A model generated the notes under the pieces. The model was not told the DNA's origin, searched no databases, and worked only from the letters and a program-made list of their open reading frames with translations. From Streptomyces sp. WAC06614 (GTDB lineage Bacteria > Actinomycetota > Actinomycetes > Streptomycetales > Streptomycetaceae), in assembly GCF_003949795.1 (NCBI RefSeq), contig NZ_RPRY01000025.1, forward strand, positions 1 to 42,873: a stretch of DNA of 42,873 nucleotides, written 5' to 3'. Positions 33,566-41,952 of this stretch are shown here, in pieces (position 1 is the stretch's first letter; every line of letters begins with the position of its first letter). The translations under genes were made by a program, and so were the position numbers.

Positions 33566-34949
33566 CATGACACGCTTCGCGGCCCCGGCGGAGCCACCGG
33601 TGGACTCTCCGGCGGACTCCCCGGTGGGCTCTCCGGTCGACGCCCTCGCCCTCGACGAGGTGGTCCGCTTCACCTCGGACCTGATCCGCATCGACACCAC
33701 CAACCGCGGCGGCGGCGACTGCCGCGAGCGGCCCGCCGCCGAGTACGCCGCCGAGGCCCTGGCCGCCGCCGGGCTGGAGCCGCTCCTGCTGGAGCGCACC
33801 CCCGGCCGTACCAACGTGGTCGCCCGGATCGAGGGCACCGACCCGGCCGCCGACGCCCTGCTCGTCCACGGCCACCTCGACGTGGTCCCCGCCGAGGCCG
33901 CCGACTGGAGCGTGGACCCGTTCTCCGGCGAGGTCCGCGACGGGGTGGTCTGGGGCCGTGGAGCCGTGGACATGAAGAACATGGACGCCATGGTGCTGGC
34001 CGTCGTACGGGCCTGGGCCCGGGCCGGTGTGCGGCCCCGCCGGGACGTGGTGATCGCCTTCACCGCCGACGAGGAGGACAGCGCCGTCGACGGCTCCGGC
34101 TTCCTCGCCGACCACCACCCGGAACTGTTCGAGGGCTGTACCGAGGGGCTCAGCGAGTCCGGGGCCTTCACCCTGCACGCCGGCCCCGGCCCGGCCCTCT
34201 ACCCGATCGCCGCCGGCGAGCGCGGCACCGCCTGGCTCAAGCTCACCGCGCACGGCACCACCGGGCACGGCTCCAAGCCCAACCCGGCCAATGCCGTCAC
34301 CCGGCTCGCCGCCGCCGTCCACCGCATCGGCGAACACCGCTGGCCGGTCCGGCTCACCGGCACCGTCGCCGCCTGCATCACCGAACTCGCGGCCCTCCAG
34401 GGGCTCTCCGTCGACCCCCGCGCCCGGGACTTCGACCTGGACGCCGTCCTCGGCAAGCTGGGCCCGGCCGCCGCGCTGGTCGAGGCGACCGTCCGCAACA
34501 GCGCCAACCCGACCATGCTCAGCGCCGGTTACAAGCTCAACGTGGTCCCCGGCCAGGCCGTCGCGTACGTCGACGGCCGGGTCCTGCCCGGTGGCGAGGA
34601 CGAGTTCCGCCGGACCCTCGACGAGCTGACCGGGCCGCACGTGGACTGGGAGTTCCACCACCGCGAGGTCGCCCTGGAAGCCCCCGTGGACGGGCCGACG
34701 TACGCGGTGCTGCGCCAGGCCGTCGAGCGGTTCGACCCCGACGGCCGGGTGGTGCCCTTCTGCATGGCCGGCGGCACCGACGCCAAGCAGTTCTCCCGGC
34801 TCGGCATCACCGGCTACGGCTTCTCCCCGCTGAAGCTGCCGCCCGGCTTCGACTACTGGTCCCTCTTCCACGGCGTGGACGAGCGGGTCCCCGTCGAGGC
34901 CCTGCACTTCGGGGTACGCGTCCTCGACCACGCCCTCAGGGCCCTGTAA
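33558..34949 (+). CDS. M20/M25 family metallopeptidase
   Basis: The 463-residue di-zinc hydrolase shows HGHLDVVPA, WGRGAVDMKN (bridging Asp) and FTADEEDS (catalytic Glu and ligand Glu), then a dimerisation domain (AHGTTGHGSKPN) and a C-terminal FHGVDERVP with the last His ligand. It resembles the ArgE/DapE/carboxypeptidase group; the substrate is a short peptide or N-acyl amino acid. A Pro/Asp/Ser-rich leader of ~30 residues precedes the domain. ATG 33558 has GGAGGAG just upstream and overlaps the M55 gene. Confidence 0.93.
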   Translation: MGDMTRFAAPAEPPVDSPADSPVGSPVDALALDEVVRFTSDLIRIDTTNRGGGDCRERPAAEYAAEALAAAGLEPLLLERTPGRTNVVARIEGTDPAADALLVHGHLDVVPAEAADWSVDPFSGEVRDGVVWGRGAVDMKNMDAMVLAVVRAWARAGVRPRRDVVIAFTADEEDSAVDGSGFLADHHPELFEGCTEGLSESGAFTLHAGPGPALYPIAAGERGTAWLKLTAHGTTGHGSKPNPANAVTRLAAAVHRIGEHRWPVRLTGTVAACITELAALQGLSVDPRARDFDLDAVLGKLGPAAALVEATVRNSANPTMLSAGYKLNVVPGQAVAYVDGRVLPGGEDEFRRTLDELTGPHVDWEFHHREVALEAPVDGPTYAVLRQAVERFDPDGRVVPFCMAGGTDAKQFSRLGITGYGFSPLKLPPGFDYWSLFHGVDERVPVEALHFGVRVLDHALRAL

Positions 34950-36979
34950 TGATGCCGACCGGGGCGTACGGCAGCTGGCCGTCGCCCATCGACGCCGCAC
35001 TCGTCGCCGCCCTGGACGGCCGCCCCGAGTACGTGGGCACGGTGGGCGCCGAGGTCTGGTGGACCGAGCCGCGGCCCGCCGAGGGCGGCCGGCGCACCCT
35101 GGTGCGCCGCGCGGCGGACGGCGGCGACGGGGTGTCGGTCCTGCCGCCGCCCTGGAACGTGCGCAGCCGGGTCACCGAGTACGGCGGCCGCCCCTGGACC
35201 GGTACCGAACGCCCCGACGGTTCGGGGCCGTTGGTGGTCTTCGTCCAGGGCGACGACCAGCGCCTGTACGCCTTCGAGCCGGACGCCCCCGGTCGCCCCG
35301 CACCCCGCCCGCTGACCCCGCTGTCGGCCGTCGGAGCCGGACTGCGCTGGGTGGACCCGGTGCTGCGCGGCGGCGAGGTGTGGTGCGTGCTGGAGGAGTT
35401 CACCGGCCCCGCCCCCACCGACGTACGCCGCGTCCTGGCCGCCGTACCGCTGGACGGCAGCGCGGCCGAGGACCGCAAGGCGGTGCGCGAACTCACCGAC
35501 GACCGCCACCGCTTCACCACCGGCCCGCGCCTGTCGCCCGACGGCGCACGCGTGGTACGGCTGGTGTGGGACCACCCGCGGATGCCCTGGGACGGCACCG
35601 AGCTCCAGCTCGCCGACGTGACCCCGGACGGCCGCCTGGAGCGGATCCGCACGGTCCTGGGCGGCCCCGACGAGGCCGTCGCCCAGGCCGAATGGACCCC
35701 CGACGGCACCCTGCTGGCGGTCAGCGACCGCGGCGGCTGGTGGAACCCGTACCGGCTCGACCCCGACGGCCCCGCGGAACCGGTCAACCTGTGCCCCCGC
35801 GAGGAGGAGTTCGGCGGCCCCCTGTGGAAGAGCGGCCTCACCTGGCTGCTGCCCCTGCCCGACGGGGCGGCGACCGGCCCGGGCGCCGTCAGGGGAGCGG
35901 TGGCCGTGCTGCACGGGCTCGGCTCCTGTGTGCTGGGGATCCTCGACCCCGAGACCGGGGACCTGGTGGACGTGGCCGGGCCCTGGACGGCCTGGCAGCC
36001 CACCCTGGCCGCCCACGGCCCGCGCGTGTACGGGGTCGCGGCCAGCCCGCGCAGCGGCTACGAGGTGGTCGAACTGGACACCGCCACCGGCCGGGCCCGG
36101 GCGATCGGCGCGCACTGGCACCGGCGGGCCCGGGCCGACATCGACCCCGCGTACTACCCCGAGCCGCAGATCCGGACCTTCCTCGGCCCCGACGACCGCG
36201 AGATCCACGCCCACGTCTACCCCCCGCACCACCCGGCCCGCCGGGCGCCCGCCGCCGAGCTGCCCCCGTACGTGGTGTGGGCCCACGGCGGCCCGACCGA
36301 CCACGTGCCGCCCGTGCTCGACCTGAACATCGCCTACTTCACCTCGCGCGGGATCGGTGTGGTGGAGGTCAACTACGGCGGCTCCACCGGGTACGGGCGG
36401 GCCTACCGGGAACGGCTGCGCGAGCAGTGGGGCGTGGTGGACGTCGAGGACTGCGCGGCGGTGGCCCGGGCGCTGGCCGCCGAGGGCACCGCGGACCCGC
36501 GGCGGCTCGCCGTCCGCGGCGGCAGCGCCGGCGGCTGGACCGCGGCGGCCTCGCTCGCCGCCACCGACCTCTACGCCTGCGGCACGATCATCTACCCGGT
36601 CCTGGACCTGCGGGGCTTCGCCGCCGAGACCCACGACCTGGAGTCCCGGTACGCCGACGGGCTGGCCGGGCCGGCCGAGGCCCTCGCCGTCCGCTGCCGC
36701 GAACGCTCGCCGCTGGCCCGGGCCCACCGGATCAGCGCGCCGTTCGTCCTGCTCCAGGGCCTGGACGACCCGGTCTGCCCGCCCGCGCAGGCCGAGCGCT
36801 TCCTGTCCGCCCTGCGCGGGCGCGGCGTACCGCACGCGTACGTCGCCTTCGAGGGCGAGGGCCACGGCTTCCGCCGGGCAGAGACCATGGTCCGGGCACT
36901 GGAGGCCGAACTCGCCCTGTACGTCGCGGTCTTCGGCCTCACCCGCACCGACGTGCCACCGGCGGACCTGACCCCGTAG
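34949..36979 (+). CDS. S9 prolyl oligopeptidase-type peptidase
   Basis: The 676-residue protein has an N-terminal beta-propeller (~residues 30-400, with repeated strands such as SPDGARVVRLVWDHP and WTPDGTLLAVSDRGG) and a C-terminal alpha/beta-hydrolase domain. The triad is S526 in GGSAGGW, Asp 606/607 in QGLDDPV and H639 in GEGHGF. It likely removes dipeptides or acyl-amino acids in the cytosol (no signal). The start overlaps the M20 stop by one base (TAATG). Together with M55 and M20 it forms a peptide-degrading operon. Confidence 0.94.
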   Translation: MMPTGAYGSWPSPIDAALVAALDGRPEYVGTVGAEVWWTEPRPAEGGRRTLVRRAADGGDGVSVLPPPWNVRSRVTEYGGRPWTGTERPDGSGPLVVFVQGDDQRLYAFEPDAPGRPAPRPLTPLSAVGAGLRWVDPVLRGGEVWCVLEEFTGPAPTDVRRVLAAVPLDGSAAEDRKAVRELTDDRHRFTTGPRLSPDGARVVRLVWDHPRMPWDGTELQLADVTPDGRLERIRTVLGGPDEAVAQAEWTPDGTLLAVSDRGGWWNPYRLDPDGPAEPVNLCPREEEFGGPLWKSGLTWLLPLPDGAATGPGAVRGAVAVLHGLGSCVLGILDPETGDLVDVAGPWTAWQPTLAAHGPRVYGVAASPRSGYEVVELDTATGRARAIGAHWHRRARADIDPAYYPEPQIRTFLGPDDREIHAHVYPPHHPARRAPAAELPPYVVWAHGGPTDHVPPVLDLNIAYFTSRGIGVVEVNYGGSTGYGRAYRERLREQWGVVDVEDCAAVARALAAEGTADPRRLAVRGGSAGGWTAAASLAATDLYACGTIIYPVLDLRGFAAETHDLESRYADGLAGPAEALAVRCRERSPLARAHRISAPFVLLQGLDDPVCPPAQAERFLSALRGRGVPHAYVAFEGEGHGFRRAETMVRALEAELALYVAVFGLTRTDVPPADLTP

Positions 36980-36996
36980 TCGGGCGCCCCGTCAGG

Positions 36997-37015
36997 AGCG
37001 CGGGGAACTGCGCGG
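36997..37015 (+). repeat. Common Streptomyces intergenic word (GCGCGGGGAACTGCGCG-type)
   Basis: The gene end is followed by AGCGCGGGGAACTGCGCG, a short element I recognise as very frequent in Streptomyces intergenic DNA. Its role is unknown. Confidence 0.5.
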
Positions 37016-37023
37016 GTGACCAC

Positions 37024-37042
37024 CGGGGACCCGCGGTCCCCG
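37024..37042 (+). terminator. 8-bp hairpin terminator after the S9 peptidase
   Basis: CGGGGACC (37024-37031) pairs perfectly with GGTCCCCG (37035-37042) around loop CGC, 44 bases past the stop. Confidence 0.6.
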
Positions 37043-37155
37043 ACGGCCGGTTCGGCCCCCGGACGGCGGGACGTCGGTGGCGGTTGCGGCACGGGTCGGT
37101 TCCGAGGCCCGGCCTTCGCTCGACCGAGGGCGGGGCGGTCGCGCAGGATGGGGGA

Positions 37156-38061
37156 ATGCGAAGCCTGGTGATGCTCGATGCCCCGTCCAACCTCGGTCTG
37201 CGCCCGCCCGCCCCCGGCACGGTGCCGGGGGTCTACAAGCTGGCCGGGGCCCTGCGCGAGCAGGGCCTGCTGGCCCGGCTCGGGGCCCGGGAGGGCGGGG
37301 TGGTGGTGCCGCCACGGTACGACCGCGGGGACTGGCGCGAGGGCGACGGCGTGTTCCACGCCCGCCCGCTCGCCGCGTACACCGTCACCCTCGCCGACCG
37401 GATCGAGAAGCACCTGCGGGCCGGGGAGTTCCCCGTCGTCCTCGGCGGCGACTGCTCCATCCAGCTCGGCGCCTCCCTGGCCATGCGCCGGCTCGGCCGC
37501 TACGGGCTCGCCGCGATCGACGCCTCCGCCGACTTCCGCCACCCCGGCAACACCGCGGTCAACGGCCCCGTCGGGGCCGCCGGTGGCGAGGAGCTGGCCC
37601 TCGCCACCGGCCGCGGCCAGGCGGACCTGGCCGACCTCGAAGGCCTCGGCCCGTACCTGCGCGACGAGGACGTCCGGCTGTTCGGGATCCGCGACGGCGA
37701 CCCGGACCTGACCGAGCTGCGGGACCTCGGCATCCGGGCCGCCACCGTCGCCGAGATCCGTGAGCGCGGCGCGGTGGCCGTGGCGCGGGCCGCGCTGGAC
37801 GGGCTCCACCCGCCGGTCACCGAGGGCTTCTGGGTGCACCTGGACGCCGACGTGCTCGACCCGAGCGTGATGCCGGCCGTCGACAGCCCCGACCCGGACG
37901 GACTGCTCCCGGAGGAACTCTTCGCACTGCTGGCCGAGTTGGTCCGCTCCCCGCGCTGCGTCGGGCTCAACGTCACCATCTACGACCCGGACCGGGACCC
38001 CGACGGACGGGCCGGCGCCCTGCTGGCCGACCTGGTGACCAGCGCCTTCGACGCCGGCTGA
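37156..38061 (+). CDS. Arginase/agmatinase-fold protein with altered metal site
   Basis: The 301-residue protein has the ureohydrolase fold signatures, but two metal histidines differ. GGDHS is GGDCS (C100) and DAHxD is DASAD (D122, S124, D126). The third motif DADVLDPSVMPAVDSP (D230, D232) is normal. Some Streptomyces arginase-family proteins carry the Cys, but Ser at the second position is unusual, so Mn binding and ureohydrolase activity are doubtful. A different metal or substrate, or loss of catalysis, is possible. ATG 37156 follows GGGGGA. It has its own upstream terminator. Confidence 0.88.
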   Translation: MRSLVMLDAPSNLGLRPPAPGTVPGVYKLAGALREQGLLARLGAREGGVVVPPRYDRGDWREGDGVFHARPLAAYTVTLADRIEKHLRAGEFPVVLGGDCSIQLGASLAMRRLGRYGLAAIDASADFRHPGNTAVNGPVGAAGGEELALATGRGQADLADLEGLGPYLRDEDVRLFGIRDGDPDLTELRDLGIRAATVAEIRERGAVAVARAALDGLHPPVTEGFWVHLDADVLDPSVMPAVDSPDPDGLLPEELFALLAELVRSPRCVGLNVTIYDPDRDPDGRAGALLADLVTSAFDAG

Positions 38062-38196
38062 GGCCCGGCGCCCGCTCCGCACGGGCAGGGAGCCGCCGAC
38101 GCGTGCGGAGCGCAGCACCGGCGCGCGGCGGGAGGTGCACCACGAGGAACTGCGAGACCCCTGTTCCGCGGCCGCGACGGCGTGTTCCATTTCCCC

Positions 38197-40164
38197 ATGG
38201 CCACCACCGTGCGTCGCACCGTCGTCACCCTCCCCGCCGCCCCGCTGGGCCCCGAGAACCCGCTGCCCGCCCTGCGCCCGCTGCCCGAGGTGCACGTCCT
38301 CGACGAGCAGTCCCGGGCGGGCCTGCCCCGGGACATGGCCCGGCAGATCGGCTACCGCCCGCTGACCTCGCTGCTGCCGGTCCGGGTGCTCGACGGGTAC
38401 GGGCGCACCCGGACCGGGACCGCCTTCGAGGCCGTCGTCCTGGAGAACGCCCACCTGCGGGTGACCGTGCTGCCCGGACTCGGCGGCCGGGTGCACTCCC
38501 TGGTCCACCTGGCCACCGGGCGCGAACTCCTCTACCGCAACCCGGTGTTCCAACCGGCCGCCTTCGCCCTCAACGGCGCCTGGTTCTCGGGCGGCATCGA
38601 GTGGAACATCGGCGCCACCGGCCACACCACCCTCGCCTGCGCCCCGCTGCACGCCGCGCCCGTCCCGGCGCCCGACGGCGGGACCATGCTCCGGCTGTGG
38701 GAGTGGGAGCGGCTGCGGGACCTGCCGTTCCAGGTCGACCTGTGGCTGCCCGAGGACTCCGCCTTCCTCTACGTCGGCGTCCGGGTGCGCAACCCCCACG
38801 AGCGCCCCGCCCCGGTGTACTGGTGGTCCAACACCGCCGTCCCCGAGGACTCCGGCAGTCGGGTCCTCGCCCCCGCCGACGAGGCCTGGTACTTCGGCCA
38901 CGAGCGCACCCTGCGCCGGGTCCCGGTCCCCGAGCACGACGGGGCCGACCGCACGTACCCGCTGCGCAGCACCCACGCGGCCGACTTCTTCTACGAGGTC
39001 CCGGACGGCGAACGGCCCTGGATCGCCGCGCTGGACGCCGAGGGGTACGGACTCGCCCAGACCTCCACCGGCCACCTGCGCGGACGCAAGCTGTTCGTGT
39101 GGGGCTCGGGGGACGGCGGGCGCCGCTGGCAGGAGTGGCTGACCGAGCCCGGCACCCCCGGCTACGCGGAGATCCAGGCCGGCCTCGCGCGCACCCAGCT
39201 GGAGCACGTCCGGCTGGACGCGGGGGCCGAGTTCAGCTGGCTGGAGGCCTACGGTCCGCTGTCCGCCGACCCGGCCCCGGTGCACGGCGCCGACTGGCCG
39301 GCGGCGCGGACGGCGGCCGGGCGGGCCCTGGAGGAGGCCCTGCCGCGGCAGCGCGTGGACGAGGCCTGGGCCGCCTGGCGGCCGTACGCCGACGCCGAGC
39401 CGGGCGAGCGGCTGGCGACCGGCTCCGGCTGGGGCGCGCTGGAGGTGCTGTGCGGCGGCCACAAACTGCCCGGCACCCCGTTCCCGGAGTCGACGCTGGG
39501 CGAACCCCAGCAGCCCTGGCTGGAGTTGTGGCGGACCGGGGTGCTCCCGACGCCGCGCCGGGTCACCCCGCCCGGCCCGACCCTGGTCGCCCCGCACTGG
39601 CGCGACATGCTGGAGACCGCCCAGGCCGATCCACTGACCGAGTACCACCTGGGCGTGGCCCAGTGGCACGCGGGCGACGTCGCCCAGGCGGTGCGCAGCT
39701 GGGAGCGCGGGCTGCCGCTGGCCCCGTCCCGCTGGCCCCTGCTGCGCTGCCTGGCGGTGGCGGACGCGGTGGCCGGGAACCTGGACCGGGCCGTGGAGCG
39801 GTACGCCGAGGCGGTCGAGGACCTGGCGCAGGAGAGCCGGGGCGGCGGGACCTGGACGGCCGCGGAGTCCGCGCTGGCCCGGGAGGCGATGGCGGTCGCC
39901 CTGGCCGCCGACCGCCCGGCCGTGGCCCGCACGGTGTGGGAGCGGCTCCGGCCCGCCCTGCGCGAACAGGGCAGGTTCCGGCTGCTGGCGGCGCGGCTGC
40001 TGGCCGCCGAGGGGCATGTGGTGGCGGCCCGCCGGGTCTTCGAGGAGGGCTTCGAGGTCCCGGACCTGCGCGAGGGCGACGAAACCCTGTCCCTGCTCTG
40101 GGCCCGCCTCACGGACCGCCCCCTGCCGGCCCCCTACGACTTCCGGATGCGGCCGGCCCCGTGA
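38197..40164 (+). CDS. DUF5107 protein (aldose-epimerase-like domain plus helical repeats)
   Basis: The ~655-residue protein has a large N-terminal beta-rich domain (LENAHLRVTVLPGLGGRVHSL, NPVFQPAAFALNGAWFSGGIEWNIG, GHTTLACAPLH) like the mutarotase-fold DUF5107. C-terminal TPR-like helices follow (TEYHLGVAQWHAGDVAQAVRSWERGLPL, AVERYAEAVEDLAQE, AARRVFEEGFEV). DUF5107 proteins are thought to act on carbohydrates; substrate unknown. ATG 38197 is preferred over GTG 38182, but neither has a clear ribosome-binding site. Confidence 0.85.
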   Translation: MATTVRRTVVTLPAAPLGPENPLPALRPLPEVHVLDEQSRAGLPRDMARQIGYRPLTSLLPVRVLDGYGRTRTGTAFEAVVLENAHLRVTVLPGLGGRVHSLVHLATGRELLYRNPVFQPAAFALNGAWFSGGIEWNIGATGHTTLACAPLHAAPVPAPDGGTMLRLWEWERLRDLPFQVDLWLPEDSAFLYVGVRVRNPHERPAPVYWWSNTAVPEDSGSRVLAPADEAWYFGHERTLRRVPVPEHDGADRTYPLRSTHAADFFYEVPDGERPWIAALDAEGYGLAQTSTGHLRGRKLFVWGSGDGGRRWQEWLTEPGTPGYAEIQAGLARTQLEHVRLDAGAEFSWLEAYGPLSADPAPVHGADWPAARTAAGRALEEALPRQRVDEAWAAWRPYADAEPGERLATGSGWGALEVLCGGHKLPGTPFPESTLGEPQQPWLELWRTGVLPTPRRVTPPGPTLVAPHWRDMLETAQADPLTEYHLGVAQWHAGDVAQAVRSWERGLPLAPSRWPLLRCLAVADAVAGNLDRAVERYAEAVEDLAQESRGGGTWTAAESALAREAMAVALAADRPAVARTVWERLRPALREQGRFRLLAARLLAAEGHVVAARRVFEEGFEVPDLREGDETLSLLWARLTDRPLPAPYDFRMRPAP

Positions 40165-40178
40165 ACGGCGGCCCTTGA

Positions 40179-40208
40179 CCGGCCCCCGGAACCGCGGCCC
40201 CGGGCCGG
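40179..40208. terminator. Hairpin between convergent DUF5107 and methyltransferase genes
   Basis: CCGGCCC (40179-40185) pairs with GGGCCGG (40202-40208) over a GC-rich loop, located between the two stops; probably bidirectional. Confidence 0.5.
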
Positions 40209-40228
40209 CTCCCTGAACGGACCGCGGG

Positions 40229-41062
40229 CTACGGCACCCGGCAGAGGATCTCCCCGTTCAGGACCGAGAACCAGGCGTCGGGGGAGCCGCCCCAGGTGCG
40301 CCAGGCCTCGGCGATCGCCGTCAGGCCGGTCGGCGTGGTGTGGCCGCCCCCGGTGGCGAGCGCGGCGTACGAGGAGGCCGTCGTCCGGTCGGCCCACAGG
40401 GCCGACCACCAGCCGGTCTCCTCGGGCGTGGCGTAGCACCAGGCGGTGGCCGAGCAGCGCACGTCCTCGAACCCGGCCGCCCGCGCCCACGCGTGCAGCC
40501 GGCGGCCCGCGTCCGGCTCGCCGCCGTTGGCGCGGGCCACCGTGCGGTACAGGGACAGCCAGTCGTCCAGCCCGGGCACGGCCGGGTACCAGGTCATCGC
40601 CGCGTAGTCGGCGTCCCGGACCGCGACCGTCCCGCCCGGCCGGCACACCCGGTGCATCTCGCGCAGCGCCCGTACCGGGTCGCCGACGTGCTGGAGCACC
40701 TGGTGGGCGTGGACCACGTCGAAGGAGCCGTCCGGGAAGTCCAGCGCGTGGACGTCGGCCGCGGCGAACACGACGTTGTCCAGGCCCCGTCCGGCCACGT
40801 GCTCCCGGGCCTGCGCCAGCACCTCCGGCGCGGCGTCGACCGCGGTGACCCGGCCGGGGGCGACCAGCTCGGCCAGGTCCGCGGTGATGGTGCCCGGCCC
40901 GCAGCCGACGTCCAGCACCCGCAGGCCCGGGCGCAGCTCGCCGAGCAGGTACGCGGCGGAGTTGCGTGCGGTGCGCCAGCGGTGCGAGCGCAGGACCGAT
41001 TCGTGGTGGCCGTGGGTGTAGACGGCGCTCTCCCCGGCCGGGGCGGGCTGGTCGGACGTCAT
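40229..41062 (-). CDS. Class I SAM-dependent methyltransferase (UbiE-like)
   Basis: The 277-residue protein has the SAM-binding motif I VLDVGCGPGTIT, the acidic residue in VTAVDAAPE, AADVHALDFPDGSFDVVHAHQVLQHV (motifs II/III) and LREMHRVCRPGGTVAVRD. It methylates a small molecule, not identifiable. The C-terminal third is tryptophan-rich. ATG 41062 has GGAGG ~9 bases upstream. It stands alone on this strand between a convergent and a divergent neighbour. Confidence 0.92.
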   Translation of the reverse strand: MTSDQPAPAGESAVYTHGHHESVLRSHRWRTARNSAAYLLGELRPGLRVLDVGCGPGTITADLAELVAPGRVTAVDAAPEVLAQAREHVAGRGLDNVVFAAADVHALDFPDGSFDVVHAHQVLQHVGDPVRALREMHRVCRPGGTVAVRDADYAAMTWYPAVPGLDDWLSLYRTVARANGGEPDAGRRLHAWARAAGFEDVRCSATAWCYATPEETGWWSALWADRTTASSYAALATGGGHTTPTGLTAIAEAWRTWGGSPDAWFSVLNGEILCRVP

Positions 41063-41227
41063 GGCGGGACCCCTCCTGTGCGTCGGAGCGTGTGCGGTCC
41101 ACCGTAGAGGATCATGCCGGATCCTGAGATAGGTGTTTCGGGATGTGGACACCACCGTTGCGGCACGCGGGGTCCGGGAGGACGCTGAGGTCAGGGGGTG
41201 CGCCGACGGATGAGGACGGTGAGACCC

Positions 41228-41821
41228 GTGGCAGACACCAGGACGGACCCGCAGACCGAGCTGCTGGACCGGCACGCCGAGGCGCTGGCCCTCTTCGGGG
41301 AGCGGGTGCACGCGATCGCCGACGACCAGTGGGACGCCCCCACCCCCTGCACCGACTGGACGGTGCGGGACCTGGTCAACCACGTCGTCGGCGAACAGCG
41401 CTGGGTCCCGCCGCTGGTCGCCGAGGGCCGCACCCTCGCGGACATCGGCCACTCGCTGGACGGGGACCTGCTCGGCGACGCGCCCGTCGCCTCCTGGGAC
41501 ACGGCCGCGGCCGCTGCCCGGGCCGCCTTCACCGCACCCGGCGCCCTCGACCGCACGGTCCCGCTGTCCTCGGGGCCCACGCCCGGATCGGCGTACTGCC
41601 GGGAGCTGGTCTGCGACTGCGCCGTGCACACCTGGGACCTCTCCCGCGCCATCGGCGCGGACGAACGGCTGCCCGACACGCTGGTGGCGCTCGCCACCGA
41701 GGTGGTCACCCCGCTCGGCGACGGCCTCGCCGCGAGCGGGATGTTCGCCGAGCCGGTCCCGGTGCCGCCGGACGCCGATGCCCAGACCCGGCTGCTGGGG
41801 CTGCTGGGGCGCAAGGCGTAA
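41228..41821 (+). CDS. TIGR03086-family (mycothiol maleylpyruvate isomerase/DinB-like) metal-binding protein
   Basis: The 197-residue four-helix-bundle protein has the family blocks WDAPTPCTDWTVRDLVNHVVGEQRWV, with ligand H52, and ELVCDCAVHTWDLSRAIG with H134. Related proteins bind a divalent metal and, in some cases, use mycothiol as cofactor. The exact reaction is unknown. The start is a GTG at 41228 behind GGTGAG; an upstream in-frame ATG-like extension (41198) is less likely. Confidence 0.87.
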   Translation: MADTRTDPQTELLDRHAEALALFGERVHAIADDQWDAPTPCTDWTVRDLVNHVVGEQRWVPPLVAEGRTLADIGHSLDGDLLGDAPVASWDTAAAAARAAFTAPGALDRTVPLSSGPTPGSAYCRELVCDCAVHTWDLSRAIGADERLPDTLVALATEVVTPLGDGLAASGMFAEPVPVPPDADAQTRLLGLLGRKA

Positions 41822-41896
41822 GTGTGGCGCGCCGGGGCAGGCGCGAGCACAGGTGCTCCGGCAGGGCCAGGGAGGGCGTACCGGGCGGTTCTGGCC

Positions 41897-41902
41897 TATA
41901 AA
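41897..41902 (+). promoter_or_regulatory. Candidate -10 element TATAAA
   Basis: An AT-rich hexamer rare in this GC-rich DNA, ~42-50 bases before the aminotransferase-fold gene. No good -35 seen. Confidence 0.35.
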
Positions 41903-41952
41903 GGGCATGCGACGGGAGCCAGGTACGACGACGAGGCGAGGCGGTGGCGGGC

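Noticed and set aside
41845..41858. GAGCAC/GTGCTC hairpin after the TIGR03086 gene
   Set aside because: A 6-bp stem with a 2-base loop is too tight to be a credible terminator.
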